In this document: positions 28,356 through 38,523 of the stretch, piece after piece | Layout: each line of letters opens with the position of its first letter | Numbering within the stretch: the stretch's first letter is position 1 | NCBI GenBank assembly: GCA_944326425.1 | Contig: CALVDX010000010.1 | Location: 1-64,000 of the forward strand | Length of the DNA stretch: 64,000 nt | Direction of reading: 5' to 3' | Source of the DNA: Candidatus Gastranaerophilales bacterium | Lineage (GTDB): Bacteria > Cyanobacteriota > Vampirovibrionia > Gastranaerophilales > Gastranaerophilaceae | The notes under the pieces: model-generated | The model's database searches: none | What the model was told of the DNA's origin: nothing | Seen by the model: the letters and a program-made list of their open reading frames with translations, nothing else | Made by a program: the position numbers and the translations under genes

Positions 28356-31300
28356 TTATACGGTTGTTCCGCCTTCATCTGAACCGCCTTGCTCGTTTAT
28401 TGCTGCAATAAGTTCTTGAATTGCCTCATTAATTGCGGTTAATTGAGAATTAACTGTTGAGGTATTAGTATTACCCGCATTCAAAATTTGTTGCAGAGAT
28501 TGCAGCATTTCTTCTATTGCTGTTGTATCAATTACAATATCCTGATCTCCCATATTACCAACAATATTTGACAAGTCACTAGTTAAATTAACTAATGTAT
28601 TGAGCAAATTATTTGTAGTTGTAAGATCAATTGCATTGCTGCGTATTGCATCAACTATGTCCTGAGTATTTTGAATATTAGTGTCAATAATTCCCATACC
28701 CATATTTGAAAGCATTGTTTGTAATGATGTACCTGCATCAGCAAGAACTTCTTCTAATTCTTCTCTTGTTAAACCGTCTGTATCTTTAGCAATTAATTCA
28801 TCAAGAGCTTCAATGATAGCATCATACTTAGAGTTTGCTGTCTCTAGGTATTGGTTATTTACATTCATAGAAGAATTCAAACTGCCAAGTTCATTATTAG
28901 TATTTTCAAGATCACTTATAATATTATCAACTTTACCAAGAAGGCTTGATGTATTTGTATTATAAAGTGATAAATATGTCTTGAAGTCACTAGCCATAGT
29001 TGCTACTTCACCATACATATCAACAACTGTTTGATAAAGCTGGTCGAGCTTATCATTAGCAGCCTGCAATTGGTCGTTAATATTAGCGTTACCAGTTTCA
29101 TATGCATCAATAAGCTGTTGCAACAACGACTGTAATTCAGTATTATCAGGCATTGTAGAACCAATTGTTGATACAAGATTAATTAATGTATTAATCAAAT
29201 TGTTAGTTGTTGTTAAATCTGCAGCGCTATTTCTTATTGCAGCAATTAATTCACTAACTTTTCCATCAAGATATTCTTGAGCATCTATACCTAATGAGTT
29301 AAGCATATTTTGAAGAGCCTCAAGATTTGATGCGCTTTGATTTGCAAGAAGCTCTTGTAATTCTTCATAAGTCAGGTCATCACCTTGATTTTGAATAATC
29401 TGTTCAAGACTATTTGCAATATTATCAGCACTTGTTTGTAAATTATCAAGTCTTGATAACATTTGATCACCATTTGCCTTGATATCATTCAAAGTATTTG
29501 CTATATTATTAGCCTGATTAGAGAGGTCTTCTAAAGCCTGATAGAAACGATCTGAGTTAGCTTTGTAATCATTGTAGAAAGAATTAAAGCCTTCCAAACC
29601 TTCTTGTAATGTGCTTAGAATATCTTTCAATGTACCATCAATACTTGCAAGGTATTCTTTAATTTCTTCAAGTTTTACATTAATTTCTTCTTGCGACGTA
29701 TTACCTTCATTAACCATAGAATTCAATTCCTCAACCATGCTAAGGAGTCTATCCATTTGAGAATTGCTCAATGAAGTATTCAAATCAATTGAAGATAGTA
29801 AATTAATGATTGTATCCATTACTTGTTCATTACCTTCCAGAGCTCCCATTATTGATTGCAGCTCTTCAATGATTTGTGCGGTTGCATTGTTAGTATTTTC
29901 ATTAATAGTTATACCAAGATTTTCAATCATTGTTTGAAGTTTTGCAGCAAGTTCAGAATCTAATCTTTCAAGTTCTGTTATCAAATTAGCGTAGTTCAAA
30001 TCACCAAGCTGATCATTTGCACTTTGCAGTAATGTGATAATCTGATTACCCTGTTCAACCAGCTTATCAGTATTTTCTTTATTAGCGTTTTGAACAGAAA
30101 TCATTTGCTGCAGGTAAGTATTTTGTTGTTCAGCATTTTGAATAAGTTGTTCAAAGTATCCTGCATATTGAGATTGTGCCTGTTCATTTTGATTAATGAG
30201 TGTATTAATCATATCAAGAGCATCTGATAACTTATCACTTATTTCTGTTAAAGTACCATCAATACTTGACAGTAAATCTTTAATTTGATCAAGTTTAATA
30301 CTTATTTCTGCTTGTGTAGCATTATCATCATTAGCTATTTGTTGTAATTCTTTTACGAGATTTATTAATTCTGACATTTGATTTGCATTAAGTGCAGTAT
30401 TCAAATCAATATTTGTCAAAATCGAAATAATTTCAGACATATCAGCATTACTATTGCTTATTTCCGCTCTTAAGGCTTCCAACTGCTCAACTAATACAGC
30501 AACTGCATCATCAGCACTTTGATCAATTTCGATACCTAATTCATCTAATGCCGTCTTAATTGTTTCAACAACCTCTGCATTATTAGCGTTTAGGACTTCA
30601 ATGAGTTCATCGTATGATATTGCTCCTACGCTTTCCTTAATCTTATTCAATACATCAATAGCTTCTTCTGCTCTTGAATCTAATTTAGCAAGTAATTGAG
30701 CTTGGGCTTCATTAGAGTTAACCAATTGTTCGAGATAATGATTTTGTTGATTTGTATTTTCAAGTAATAATGCGAAGTTGTCAGCATTAGCCTGATTACC
30801 GGCCTTAATATTGTTATTAATATCTTGGACTTCAGCAAATATATCATTCAATTGAGAACTCATACCTTGTAATGTCTCATTAATAGAACCGAGCAATTCA
30901 GCAATTTGAGCTAGTGCTTCTGATACTGTCAACTTACCATCCTCTAATGAAACATATATTTGATGTAATTGTTCTAATTGTAGTTTATCTAATGTATTAC
31001 CTTCAATCAATGCATTATACATAAGTTCCATCATCTTTTCAGAAGTGATTTGACCTTCTTTATATTGATCTAAGAACTCTTGTAATATTTCTTTTACATC
31101 ACCGGTTTGTGATTCTATTGTTGTTTGCATAGATTCAACAATAACTTTAACATCATTAATAGCATTAATAATTTGTTCATTTCTTTCTGCGGCTGACAAC
31201 TCGCTATTTTCATAAATTTCTGTAATTGTATTGATAAGTTCCTCATTATTAGTATCAATGATATCACCCAATCCGGTTATAGCACCAAGTAATGCAGTAT

Positions 31301-32003
31301 TACCTTCCTGAATATCAGCCCACATTAATTCAAGAACAGCAATAATAGAATTATTGCCATTTTCAATTGCTGCTTTTATTGTTTCCATATATGCAACAAT
31401 TTGGTCACCGTATTGTGAGATTAATGAATTATTTTCTTGTAATGCTGCAAGAATATTGTTCATTAATTCCAAACCTTGTCTTGTTAATTCTACATTTTCT
31501 TCAGTATTATCATTAATGCTTTGAGCCAAATCTCTAATTAGAGTAAGCATTTCATTGATTGTTTCATAGTAAGCTTTGTCTTGTTCCTGTCCGGCAGCAA
31601 CCAAAGCTGTTAATCTATCAATTGCTTCTAAATACTGAGAGGCAAATTGATCGTTTTTAGAAATTAATTGTTGAAGAAGTTCAATTATTTGTTGAAGATA
31701 TTCTTCTGAATTATCTTTTACTGTTACATTCCAGGTTGTATTTTCTGAAATTTCAGTTTTTTCACAACTTGTAAGTGCCGCTGCACCCGGTATTAAAAAT
31801 AACATAGCAGGTGTAATATTCTTTGCTACCTTTAATCCTGCTTGTGCATAATTTCCAAGGCCTTTTAGACCATTAAGTCCGCTAAATGCAGGTTCTTGGG
31901 GTAATTCTTTCTTCTCAGTTTCAGGCTGAGGATTTTCCTGGTAATTAGTAATGTTCTTATTGAACAACTTTTTCAACCCAAGATTTTGATTTGTAATGTC
32001 CAT
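28356..32003 (-). CDS. Giant repeat coiled-coil protein with internal lipobox-like site (1215 aa)
   Basis: No named family. The first 60 residues are polar, with PAFSGL near 38. A hydrophobic segment at about 64-79 (TPAMLFLIPGAAALTSC) ends in LTSC, a lipoprotein-type lipobox with Cys at residue 80, far from the N terminus. The rest is acidic, Asn/Gln-rich coiled coil with almost no aromatic residues. At least four internal repeats of about 205 residues begin with an EL(I/L)-type helix near residues 461, 668, 876 and 1078. Each holds LGI...IDLNT or LTTTNN...LINL and GNTxxxEIxxKLxxI-like blocks; a degenerate copy precedes them. A long, possibly surface-tethered fibre is plausible. An HLR1-type box lies 93 bases upstream and a terminator follows. 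Confidence 0.82.
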   Translation of the reverse strand: MDITNQNLGLKKLFNKNITNYQENPQPETEKKELPQEPAFSGLNGLKGLGNYAQAGLKVAKNITPAMLFLIPGAAALTSCEKTEISENTTWNVTVKDNSEEYLQQIIELLQQLISKNDQFASQYLEAIDRLTALVAAGQEQDKAYYETINEMLTLIRDLAQSINDNTEENVELTRQGLELMNNILAALQENNSLISQYGDQIVAYMETIKAAIENGNNSIIAVLELMWADIQEGNTALLGAITGLGDIIDTNNEELINTITEIYENSELSAAERNEQIINAINDVKVIVESMQTTIESQTGDVKEILQEFLDQYKEGQITSEKMMELMYNALIEGNTLDKLQLEQLHQIYVSLEDGKLTVSEALAQIAELLGSINETLQGMSSQLNDIFAEVQDINNNIKAGNQANADNFALLLENTNQQNHYLEQLVNSNEAQAQLLAKLDSRAEEAIDVLNKIKESVGAISYDELIEVLNANNAEVVETIKTALDELGIEIDQSADDAVAVLVEQLEALRAEISNSNADMSEIISILTNIDLNTALNANQMSELINLVKELQQIANDDNATQAEISIKLDQIKDLLSSIDGTLTEISDKLSDALDMINTLINQNEQAQSQYAGYFEQLIQNAEQQNTYLQQMISVQNANKENTDKLVEQGNQIITLLQSANDQLGDLNYANLITELERLDSELAAKLQTMIENLGITINENTNNATAQIIEELQSIMGALEGNEQVMDTIINLLSSIDLNTSLSNSQMDRLLSMVEELNSMVNEGNTSQEEINVKLEEIKEYLASIDGTLKDILSTLQEGLEGFNSFYNDYKANSDRFYQALEDLSNQANNIANTLNDIKANGDQMLSRLDNLQTSADNIANSLEQIIQNQGDDLTYEELQELLANQSASNLEALQNMLNSLGIDAQEYLDGKVSELIAAIRNSAADLTTTNNLINTLINLVSTIGSTMPDNTELQSLLQQLIDAYETGNANINDQLQAANDKLDQLYQTVVDMYGEVATMASDFKTYLSLYNTNTSSLLGKVDNIISDLENTNNELGSLNSSMNVNNQYLETANSKYDAIIEALDELIAKDTDGLTREELEEVLADAGTSLQTMLSNMGMGIIDTNIQNTQDIVDAIRSNAIDLTTTNNLLNTLVNLTSDLSNIVGNMGDQDIVIDTTAIEEMLQSLQQILNAGNTNTSTVNSQLTAINEAIQELIAAINEQGGSDEGGTTV

Positions 32004-32096
32004 ATCTTATTTACTCCTTTCAAGTAATTATATTTTCTTGGTTACTATCGCTTGAACAAAGGAGAATATTTTTTTTTGCCATTATTTGAAAAAAAA

Positions 32097-32114
32097 TTTA
32101 CAAAATGTTACATA
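32097..32114 (-). promoter_or_regulatory. HLR1-type box upstream of the giant repeat-protein gene
   Basis: TTTACAAA and GTTACATA are separated by two bases on the plus strand, both perfect HLR1 half-sites, facing the minus-strand gene that starts at 32003. The box overlaps the last codons of ctpA. Fifteen bases downstream, in the direction of the gene, is TGGCAAAAA, like the TTGGCAATTTT after the 13359 box. Confidence 0.6.
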
Positions 32115-33364
32115 TTATTAGATATATGGACTATATCATTTTCTTTAATCAATTTATTTAAAACAGCCTTTGCTGCATTTAATTGCTTATCTTTAGACGC
32201 ATCAAGCGAAAACTTTCCAGCATCAACAACAATATGCGGCTCTATACCTTTTTTATTAATATCATTATTCTTAGGGGTCAAATACTTTGCAATTGTTAAA
32301 TTTATACCTGTCTCATTAGGGAGCGGGATAACACTTTGAACCATGCCTTTTCCAAATGATTTATGACCAACTATAGTTGCAAGATTATAATCTTTCATTG
32401 CGCCTGAAAATATTTCACTTGCAGAAGCACTCGATTCATTAATTAGTATTACCATCGGTTTATGAATTTTTTCTGCAGAAGAATTCGCACTGATTACACT
32501 TTTTTTACCACCTCTCATTACTACACTGACAATAGGTCCTGCATCAATAAATGGTTCTGCAAGAATTACCGCATTGTCTAAAAGCCCGCCGGTGTTCCAT
32601 CTTAAATCAATTATAAGGCCTTTACATTCTTTCGTTTTTTCCAGCGCCGCGGCAAATTCGTTTTTCATATCTGAACTTAAAAAACTACTTAAATTAATAT
32701 ATCCAATATCACCATATATTTTAGTTTCGATTGTTTTAATTTTTATTTCTTCACGGGATAATTCTTTTTTTATTATTTCATCCCCGCGTTTAATCGTTAA
32801 AGAAACCAGTGTTCCTTTAGCACCGCGTATCATATCAGCTACCTGATCTATCTTTTTCCCGTTACACTCAATATTATTCACCTTAAGAATTATATCATTA
32901 GGTTTAAGCTCTGCACGCATAGCAGGAGTATCCGGCATGACACTGAAAATTTTAATTTTACCGGAATCATTATATATATTCACTCCAATACCATAAATTT
33001 TTGATTTAATAGATGTTCTTAAATTCTTAAACTCTTCTTTATTTAAAAAATGTGTATACGGCTCATCCAGACTTGCAATCATACTGTCAATTGCAACTTT
33101 CATATCATCTTCTGTTTTTATTTTTCCATTATATCTGTTTTGCCAGCGTTTCCAGTTTTGATGATTTAAATCCTCTTCTATATACTGTTTCTCAACAATA
33201 TTTGCAACAAGGTTAAACAACTTTTGAGGGGAAACCGTTTCTTTATTTGTTATTAAGCGCTGGGACTTTATATCAACCGTTTTAGTATATGTATCATAAA
33301 ATATTTTATTTAAACCAATAAAACAAATTATTATCGCTATAATTGATATGTATTTTTTGTTCAT
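32108..33364 (-). CDS. S41 family carboxyl-terminal processing protease
   Basis: A 418-aa CtpA/Prc-type serine protease. It has an N-terminal membrane anchor (ISIIAIIICFIGLNKIFY), a PDZ domain (YGIGVNIYNDSGKIKIFSV...GAKGTLVSLTI) and an S41 catalytic domain: GYINLSSFLSS, LIIDLRWNTGGLLDNAV, ILINESSASASEIFSGAMKDY with the likely nucleophile Ser, and GHKSFGKGMVQSVIPL with the catalytic Lys. It acts in the periplasm, trimming C termini of envelope proteins; in cyanobacteria the family also matures PsbA, which is absent here. The regulatory box of the next gene overlaps its 3' end. Confidence 0.92.
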   Translation of the reverse strand: MNKKYISIIAIIICFIGLNKIFYDTYTKTVDIKSQRLITNKETVSPQKLFNLVANIVEKQYIEEDLNHQNWKRWQNRYNGKIKTEDDMKVAIDSMIASLDEPYTHFLNKEEFKNLRTSIKSKIYGIGVNIYNDSGKIKIFSVMPDTPAMRAELKPNDIILKVNNIECNGKKIDQVADMIRGAKGTLVSLTIKRGDEIIKKELSREEIKIKTIETKIYGDIGYINLSSFLSSDMKNEFAAALEKTKECKGLIIDLRWNTGGLLDNAVILAEPFIDAGPIVSVVMRGGKKSVISANSSAEKIHKPMVILINESSASASEIFSGAMKDYNLATIVGHKSFGKGMVQSVIPLPNETGINLTIAKYLTPKNNDINKKGIEPHIVVDAGKFSLDASKDKQLNAAKAVLNKLIKENDIVHISNNM

Positions 33365-33447
33365 ACATTAATTATAGCAATAATAAATTATTAGTATCAA
33401 TAATTCTTTTTATTTTTTTATTAGACTATTATTATTTATTTTATAAT

Positions 33448-33816
33448 CTAAGCTGCAAATATATTTTTTGTCTCATCAGGGGTAAAATCAAACAAGTCAT
33501 CATTGAGCTCAGCTGCTTCCTGCTCAACAGGCGTTTCTTTTGTAAACGACTTAATTGCAGCTTTATTATTTAAAAAATTCAAAGTTTTCTGCAGCTCGTT
33601 ATTAGCAAAAGCATGTGAAGAAATATTATAAATATACATTTCAGCAGGAATATATGTTCTTGTAGTATAATCCTCCCGTGGCACAATTATATTTTCAACT
33701 TTACGTTCCTTTTTCTCTGCATTTTCAAATATTTCTTTCGCCAGACGACGTAAAGTTTCCTGGTTACGATGTCCGGACGAGTATGTATTATTTCTAACTG
33801 AAAAATCTGCGACCAT
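33448..33816 (-). CDS. Small protein of unknown function (122 aa)
   Basis: No family recognised. It is polar and helical, basic in the first half and acidic at the end (AAELNDDLFDFTPDETKNIFAA). No signal peptide or membrane segment. It has an upstream HLR1-type box, a TTGTATAAGG -10-like stretch on the minus strand near 33840-33850, and AAAGGGA before the ATG, which support a real gene. It is monocistronic between dnaK and ctpA. Confidence 0.65.
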   Translation of the reverse strand: MVADFSVRNNTYSSGHRNQETLRRLAKEIFENAEKKERKVENIIVPREDYTTRTYIPAEMYIYNISSHAFANNELQKTLNFLNNKAAIKSFTKETPVEQEAAELNDDLFDFTPDETKNIFAA

Positions 33817-33900
33817 AGCAATATCCCTTTTATTTTCCCTAGTCCTTATACAATAGTTATCGGCATTTTCTCAAAAAACTTTAATTTTTTAATTAAAACT

Positions 33901-33918
33901 GTTACAAATCTTTACAAT
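33901..33918 (-). promoter_or_regulatory. HLR1-type box upstream of the 33816 gene
   Basis: GTTACAAA and TTTACAAT are separated by two bases; both are perfect HLR1 half-sites. It faces the minus-strand gene starting 84 bases away. Confidence 0.6.
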
Positions 33919-33960
33919 AAATTGAAGGTAGTACAGCACCAGAGCAAAGAGAGTTTAGGT

Positions 33961-33997
33961 AAACAAAAAAGCCCTTTTGCGAATGCAAAAGGGCTTT
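33961..33997 (-). terminator. Intrinsic terminator of dnaK
   Basis: A perfect 13-base stem (AAAGCCCTTTTGC / GCAAAAGGGCTTT, 4-base loop) followed on the minus strand by TTTGTTT, 18 bases after the dnaK stop. Confidence 0.85.
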
Positions 33998-34015
33998 AAT
34001 GAAAAGAGAATAGGT

Positions 34016-35857
34016 TTATTCTTTAACATATTCTGCATCGATAACATCATCGTCTTTTGACGAGTCGGTAGATGAAGAATTAGCATCACTACTATTTGTT
34101 TGAGCGGTTTCGCCTTCTTTTTGTACTTGTTCATAAGCTTTTTGAGAAATTGCAAACATTGTTTGCTGCAATTCTTCTGAAAGTTTTTTAAGTTCATCAC
34201 TTGATTTGTTTTCATCAAGTGCTTTTTGCAAAGCGGCTTTATTTTCATCAAGCTTTTTCTTATCATCATCAGAAATTTTACCTTCAAAGTCTTTAACAAT
34301 CCTTTCAGCTGATGAAATAAGAGAATTAGCATTGTTTTTGATTTCTGCTTCTTCTTTTTTACGTTTATCTTCTGTAGCGTTTGCTTCTGCTTCTTTAACC
34401 ATTTTTTCAATATCTTGTTCAGACAGGTTAGAAGAGTTGGTAATTGTAATTTTTTGTTCTTTATTAGTAGCTTTATCTTTAGCTGAAACATTTACAATAC
34501 CGTTAGCATCAATATCAAATGTAACTTCAATTTGAGGTACACCTCTCATTGCCGGAGCAATTCCTTCAAGTCTGAACATACCAAGAGATTTGTTATCGCT
34601 TGCCATAGGTCTTTCACCTTGAAGTACATTAATATCAACTGCTGTTTGGTTATTTTCCGCCGTTGAGAAAACTTGTGATTTAGAAACAGGAATTGTTGTG
34701 TTTCTTGGTACAAGCGGGGTCATTACACCACCCAATGTTTCAATACCTAGTGTAAGCGGAGTTACATCCAACAATACTATATCTTTAACTTCTCCGGCAA
34801 GTACTCCGGCCTGAATAGCTGCACCAACTGCAACTACTTCATCCGGGTTAACTGATTGGTTCGGTTCTTTACCGGTATATTCTTTAATCAATTGTTGTAC
34901 AGCCGGTATACGCGTAGAGCCACCAACCAAAACCACTTCATTAATATCATTTTTAGTTAAACCTGCATCGGATAATGCCTGCTCAACAGGTTTTTTACAT
35001 CTGTCTAACAGGTCTCTTGAAAGTTCTTCAAATTTTGCTCTTGTTAAAGTCATTTCAAGGTGTTTTGGGCCGTTAGCATCAGCAGTAATATACATAAGGC
35101 TGATAGGAGTTTCAACAATAGTTGAAAGTTCGCATTTAGCCTTTTCAGCAGCTTCTTTAATACGCTGCATAGCTTGTTTATCAGTTGTTAAATCGATACC
35201 TGTATCTTTCTTGAACTCAGAGGTAATCCAATCCATGATTTTTTGGTCAAAGTCATCACCACCTAAGTGTGTATCACCGGAGGTTGAAAGGACTTCGTGA
35301 ACACCGTCGCCGATTTCCAAAATTGATACATCAAATGTACCGCCGCCCAAGTCAAATACAAGGACTTTTTCAGGTTTATCTTTTTCTAGGCCGTAAGCAA
35401 GTGCGGCAGCTGTCGGCTCGTTTACAATACGTAAAACATCTAACCCTGCAATTTTACCTGCATCTTTTGTTGCTTGTCTTTGTGCATCATTAAAGTATGC
35501 AGGAACAGTAATAACTGCGGAAGTAACTTTTTCACCAAGATATGCACTTGCATCATCAGCAAGTTTTCTTAAAATCATTGCAGAAATTTCTTGCGGAGTA
35601 TAGTCTTTGCCATCTATATTCTTTTTATAATCTTCACCCATGTGACGTTTTATAGATGCAATTGTTTTGTCCGGATTAACGATTGCCTGACGTTTAGCCA
35701 GCTGACCGACTAACCTTTCGCCATTCTTTGTAAAACCAACTATTGAAGGGGTTGTTCTTGTACCTTCAGCATTTGCTATAACCGTAGGATGTCCACCTTC
35801 CATAACAGCAACAACAGAGTTTGTTGTTCCTAAGTCAATACCAATTGTTTTTGCCAT
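34016..35857 (-). CDS. dnaK: Molecular chaperone DnaK (Hsp70)
   Basis: A 613-aa Hsp70. The nucleotide-binding domain starts with [14 protein letters not shown], contains [14 protein letters not shown] and [14 protein letters not shown], and is followed by the linker [19 protein letters not shown], the substrate-binding domain, and an acidic tail ending [12 protein letters not shown]. It refolds proteins in the cytoplasm with DnaJ and GrpE, neither of which is adjacent. AAGGAG lies before the ATG. The upstream region has a TTATAAC -10-like box but no CIRCE inverted repeat (TTAGCACTC), so HrcA control is not indicated. Confidence 0.98.
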   Translation of the reverse strand: MAKTIGIDLGTTNSVVAVMEGGHPTVIANAEGTRTTPSIVGFTKNGERLVGQLAKRQAIVNPDKTIASIKRHMGEDYKKNIDGKDYTPQEISAMILRKLADDASAYLGEKVTSAVITVPAYFNDAQRQATKDAGKIAGLDVLRIVNEPTAAALAYGLEKDKPEKVLVFDLGGGTFDVSILEIGDGVHEVLSTSGDTHLGGDDFDQKIMDWITSEFKKDTGIDLTTDKQAMQRIKEAAEKAKCELSTIVETPISLMYITADANGPKHLEMTLTRAKFEELSRDLLDRCKKPVEQALSDAGLTKNDINEVVLVGGSTRIPAVQQLIKEYTGKEPNQSVNPDEVVAVGAAIQAGVLAGEVKDIVLLDVTPLTLGIETLGGVMTPLVPRNTTIPVSKSQVFSTAENNQTAVDINVLQGERPMASDNKSLGMFRLEGIAPAMRGVPQIEVTFDIDANGIVNVSAKDKATNKEQKITITNSSNLSEQDIEKMVKEAEANATEDKRKKEEAEIKNNANSLISSAERIVKDFEGKISDDDKKKLDENKAALQKALDENKSSDELKKLSEELQQTMFAISQKAYEQVQKEGETAQTNSSDANSSSTDSSKDDDVIDAEYVKE

Positions 35858-35975
35858 TTTTAATATCTCCTTTTCTATGAAATATAGTTATAATCTTTCT
35901 ACATTATTATTAAATCACTTTTTTTCAGAAAACCTTAAAAAATAAACAAAAAATTAATATTTTAAGAACAACTAA

Positions 35976-36392
35976 TTATGCCAAATAATCCAAAAGGGCA
36001 CCGCCTATTTCTTCATTTGGATCAAAAGATGAAGCAGGCGGATTTATAGAATTTCTGATAAGCATTGCAAGCAAAGGTCCAAAGGCATCAGGAACTTTTA
36101 TTTTTCTGTAAATTCCGGCTAGAAATGTTTGAATATTGGGAGACGAGGTATTATTATATTTGGACAGCACCGGATACAAACAAGCTGCCCCCTGCACACC
36201 GTTTTCAATCATACGGTCTATAATATAAAGATTTTCTACTACTTCTTCTTCGGTTTTAGCATTTTTTAAATTATTTTCAATCTCAGAAAAGGCTGCTGCC
36301 CCTCGATTTATTACAGGACTAATCTTGTTATCATCAAATCTGCAATAATTACAATTTACGTCCGGGAGTATTACTGTTCCATACATAATCAA
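35976..36392 (-). CDS. Protein of unknown function (138 aa)
   Basis: No family recognised. A soluble protein with CNYC near the N terminus and a helical-repeat-like body (AAAFSEIENNLKNAKTEEEVVENLYIIDRMIENG...YRKIKVPDAFGPLLAMLIRN). It lies 37 bases after the 37878 gene in the same direction, so it is likely the last gene of that operon. There is no signal peptide. Confidence 0.65.
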   Translation of the reverse strand: MIMYGTVILPDVNCNYCRFDDNKISPVINRGAAAFSEIENNLKNAKTEEEVVENLYIIDRMIENGVQGAACLYPVLSKYNNTSSPNIQTFLAGIYRKIKVPDAFGPLLAMLIRNSINPPASSFDPNEEIGGALLDYLA

Positions 36393-36429
36393 ATTCCTTA
36401 CATTTTTTCATTTCTTTTTTATATTTAGC

Positions 36430-37878
36430 CTATGAATATACAAACGGCGGGCCATTCTTTATTTCAAATAATATATTATCAGCAATTACTTTTAACTCTT
36501 CATTTGATTTGCCAGTAACTTTTTGACGGTAAAATTCATTACACAAGGGCTCAATTGCGGAATCTTTTTTTGCTTTGAAATTTCTAAGTTCAGTTGACAC
36601 AAGGCGCTGCTGCAAATTAAGTTCAATTTCAGCATTATACTTCTTTACCTGAACTTCTTTAACTGCCTCAAAAATATTCTTCCCTGTATAAGATAAAGCA
36701 CTAATAGAACTTATCCCGAAAAATAAATTCCTAAACTGCTTGTTATCACTGTTCATCAGCCAATCATAAAAGAATGAGAGATAATCATTAACATGCGAAT
36801 AATATGTTATTTTATTTCTGCCTGAGCCGCCCATTACACTATTAGCCTGCTCAACAGGAGAAGTAATACTTTCTATAAGCTTTTCCGAAAGTTTTTGTTT
36901 TTCCTCTTTCGGGAAATTAAGTCTGTTGATTGTCGATTTAATCAAAGTCTCGTCCGCCCAGATTGTCTCTAAAAGCTGCTCCAGGTATTTTAATTCATCT
37001 TTGTTATCAGTAACAGTTTTACCCTCATTGATTTTAGCAACCGTGCTGTCTATAAGTTTTTTGGTATCCTCAACCCCTTTTTTCATGTTTTGCGCATTCT
37101 TTCGTAAATTCTTCATTGCAAAATATCCTAATGAAGCAATGCCGATAACTGTTCCTGCGGCGATAGCCCAGTAGGCTGTGGAATTTTTTTGTTCAGCGTC
37201 ACCGCCGGACTTAAAGCTGACATTTCCTTTATTAGTCAAATCCTTTTCATAGTTTACACCGAGGTCTAATGAAAACCTGCGGGCCTTCTGGGATAATAAA
37301 CTCCTTATAATTTGAATTTTACCTGAAAAACACTGAGCCTCAACTTTTATCAAATTTTCCTGAAGGTTTTTCTGAATATCTGCTTCCCGTTTTTTTACCC
37401 AAATTTCTTTACATCCGTCTATAAACATCTTTCCAAGAAAGGCCATAGAACTAAGAGCTATAACCCCGGAAAAAGCCTGGATAGTTTTTTTATTCGGGGA
37501 ATGAAGCATGCTAAACATACTTTGGTGCAATTCATTGTTTATACAATGATTTCTTGTTATTCCCGGAGGTTTTTCAATACCCGGACGAGAAATATAAGAA
37601 ACAAATTTAGACCCTGCAAATAATGCCGCCATTATTCCTAATGATGCGGCACACAGAGATAACAAACCGCGTTCCTTTTTGGGCTCAACCTCATAAAGTT
37701 TTTCCGGCATTTTTGTCTGTCGCGAAATTACAAGCGTATCATAGGCCTCATCAAGTGTTACATCCTTTATAAAATTATTTACAACAACACCTTCCATTAA
37801 ACTTGTTTGATTTTTTTTCTGTGTATTTGTCATATTACGACGGGTCATTCTTGTTTCAATGTCCTGCTCAAGTTTCAT
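36430..37878 (-). CDS. Multi-span membrane protein of unknown function (482 aa)
   Basis: No family recognised. Candidate membrane helices are LLSLCAASLGIMAALFAGSKFV (about 70-90), TIQAFSGVIALSSMAFLGKMFI (about 132-153), STAYWAIAAGTVIGIASLGYFAM (about 235-257) and a Gly/Ser-rich one near LFFGISSISALSYTG. Two stretches are near-copies, KEIWVKKREADIQKNLQENLI and KEVQVKKYNAEIELNLQQRLV, so the protein looks like a tandem duplication of a helix-plus-stalk unit. The ATG at 37878 is chosen because AAGGA precedes it; it overlaps the upstream stop by 11 bases, so translation is coupled. Confidence 0.75.
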   Translation of the reverse strand: MKLEQDIETRMTRRNMTNTQKKNQTSLMEGVVVNNFIKDVTLDEAYDTLVISRQTKMPEKLYEVEPKKERGLLSLCAASLGIMAALFAGSKFVSYISRPGIEKPPGITRNHCINNELHQSMFSMLHSPNKKTIQAFSGVIALSSMAFLGKMFIDGCKEIWVKKREADIQKNLQENLIKVEAQCFSGKIQIIRSLLSQKARRFSLDLGVNYEKDLTNKGNVSFKSGGDAEQKNSTAYWAIAAGTVIGIASLGYFAMKNLRKNAQNMKKGVEDTKKLIDSTVAKINEGKTVTDNKDELKYLEQLLETIWADETLIKSTINRLNFPKEEKQKLSEKLIESITSPVEQANSVMGGSGRNKITYYSHVNDYLSFFYDWLMNSDNKQFRNLFFGISSISALSYTGKNIFEAVKEVQVKKYNAEIELNLQQRLVSTELRNFKAKKDSAIEPLCNEFYRQKVTGKSNEELKVIADNILFEIKNGPPFVYS

Positions 37879-38521
37879 AATCTTCATCCTTCTTCTTTCC
37901 AAGCAGTTTTCTTAATAACTTAAAGTTAAATATTTTCTTTTCTTCATCAATAGTTTTATCTTTATCCCGGTTATTTTGAGGTGCAAAAATCTCAAATAAT
38001 TTAAAAAATTTATTTTTCAACTCTTTAATAAACTCGTTAAGTTTCTCTTTTGCCCTTTCTAATCCATTTAAAATCTCACCGACAATTGCCGCTATCTTAT
38101 CCGTTATATCAACAACTTTAGAAAAAGTATTATGCATAACCTGCAAAGGAAGTACTGCAAGTATCCTGACAGGAGCCGCAATAAATATTCCTCCGGGTAT
38201 GGTGCTTAACATCTCTGCAAGAGTCTGCATCCTTTCAACAATTTTCCCAAACCTATCAGCCTGCAATTGAAGTTGTAAAGTAAGCAGCTTAAAATTTAAC
38301 CTCTGTTTTTCCGAAGCCCGCCGCTGCGCCTTTAAGAAATATCCTATTGCTTCGCATTGATTCCAACTCATCATAGGCAGCTTTGAAGATTTAAAACTCA
38401 ATTCTGTTTTCTTACCTCCCCCGCCGCCCATATTAGAGCATACAGGGCACGCAGAAGGGGGCATCCCGTGCGGACACAAACCGGCACGCGGCTGCATTAC
38501 AGAAGTCACATTTTTACTCAA
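37868..38521 (-). CDS. Protein of unknown function with CxxH...CxxC N-terminal motif (217 aa)
   Basis: No family recognised. The N terminus carries CPHGMPPSACPVC, four Cys/His positions that could bind zinc, followed by a Gly run. Then comes a long amphipathic helical region (about 45-180) with a hydrophobic stretch GIFIAAPVRILAVLPLQV, and a Lys-rich C terminus. The start is TTG at 38521, with GAGGAAG seven bases upstream. It overlaps the following membrane-protein gene by 11 bases, so the two products probably work together at the membrane. Confidence 0.7.
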   Translation of the reverse strand: MSKNVTSVMQPRAGLCPHGMPPSACPVCSNMGGGGGKKTELSFKSSKLPMMSWNQCEAIGYFLKAQRRASEKQRLNFKLLTLQLQLQADRFGKIVERMQTLAEMLSTIPGGIFIAAPVRILAVLPLQVMHNTFSKVVDITDKIAAIVGEILNGLERAKEKLNEFIKELKNKFFKLFEIFAPQNNRDKDKTIDEEKKIFNFKLLRKLLGKKKDEDYET

Positions 38522-38523
38522 TA

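Noticed and set aside
33955-34491. Antisense-like second frame within dnaK (Lys/Leu/Gln-rich)
   Set aside because: It is a same-strand alternative frame inside the well-supported dnaK tail and the terminator; composition is that of a frame shadow.
35858-35975. CIRCE element upstream of dnaK
   Set aside because: No TTAGCACTC inverted repeat is present, only a sigma-70-like -10 region.
36930-37174. Plus-strand frame within the 37878 membrane-protein gene
   Set aside because: Antisense shadow of a membrane-helix coding region without its own signals.
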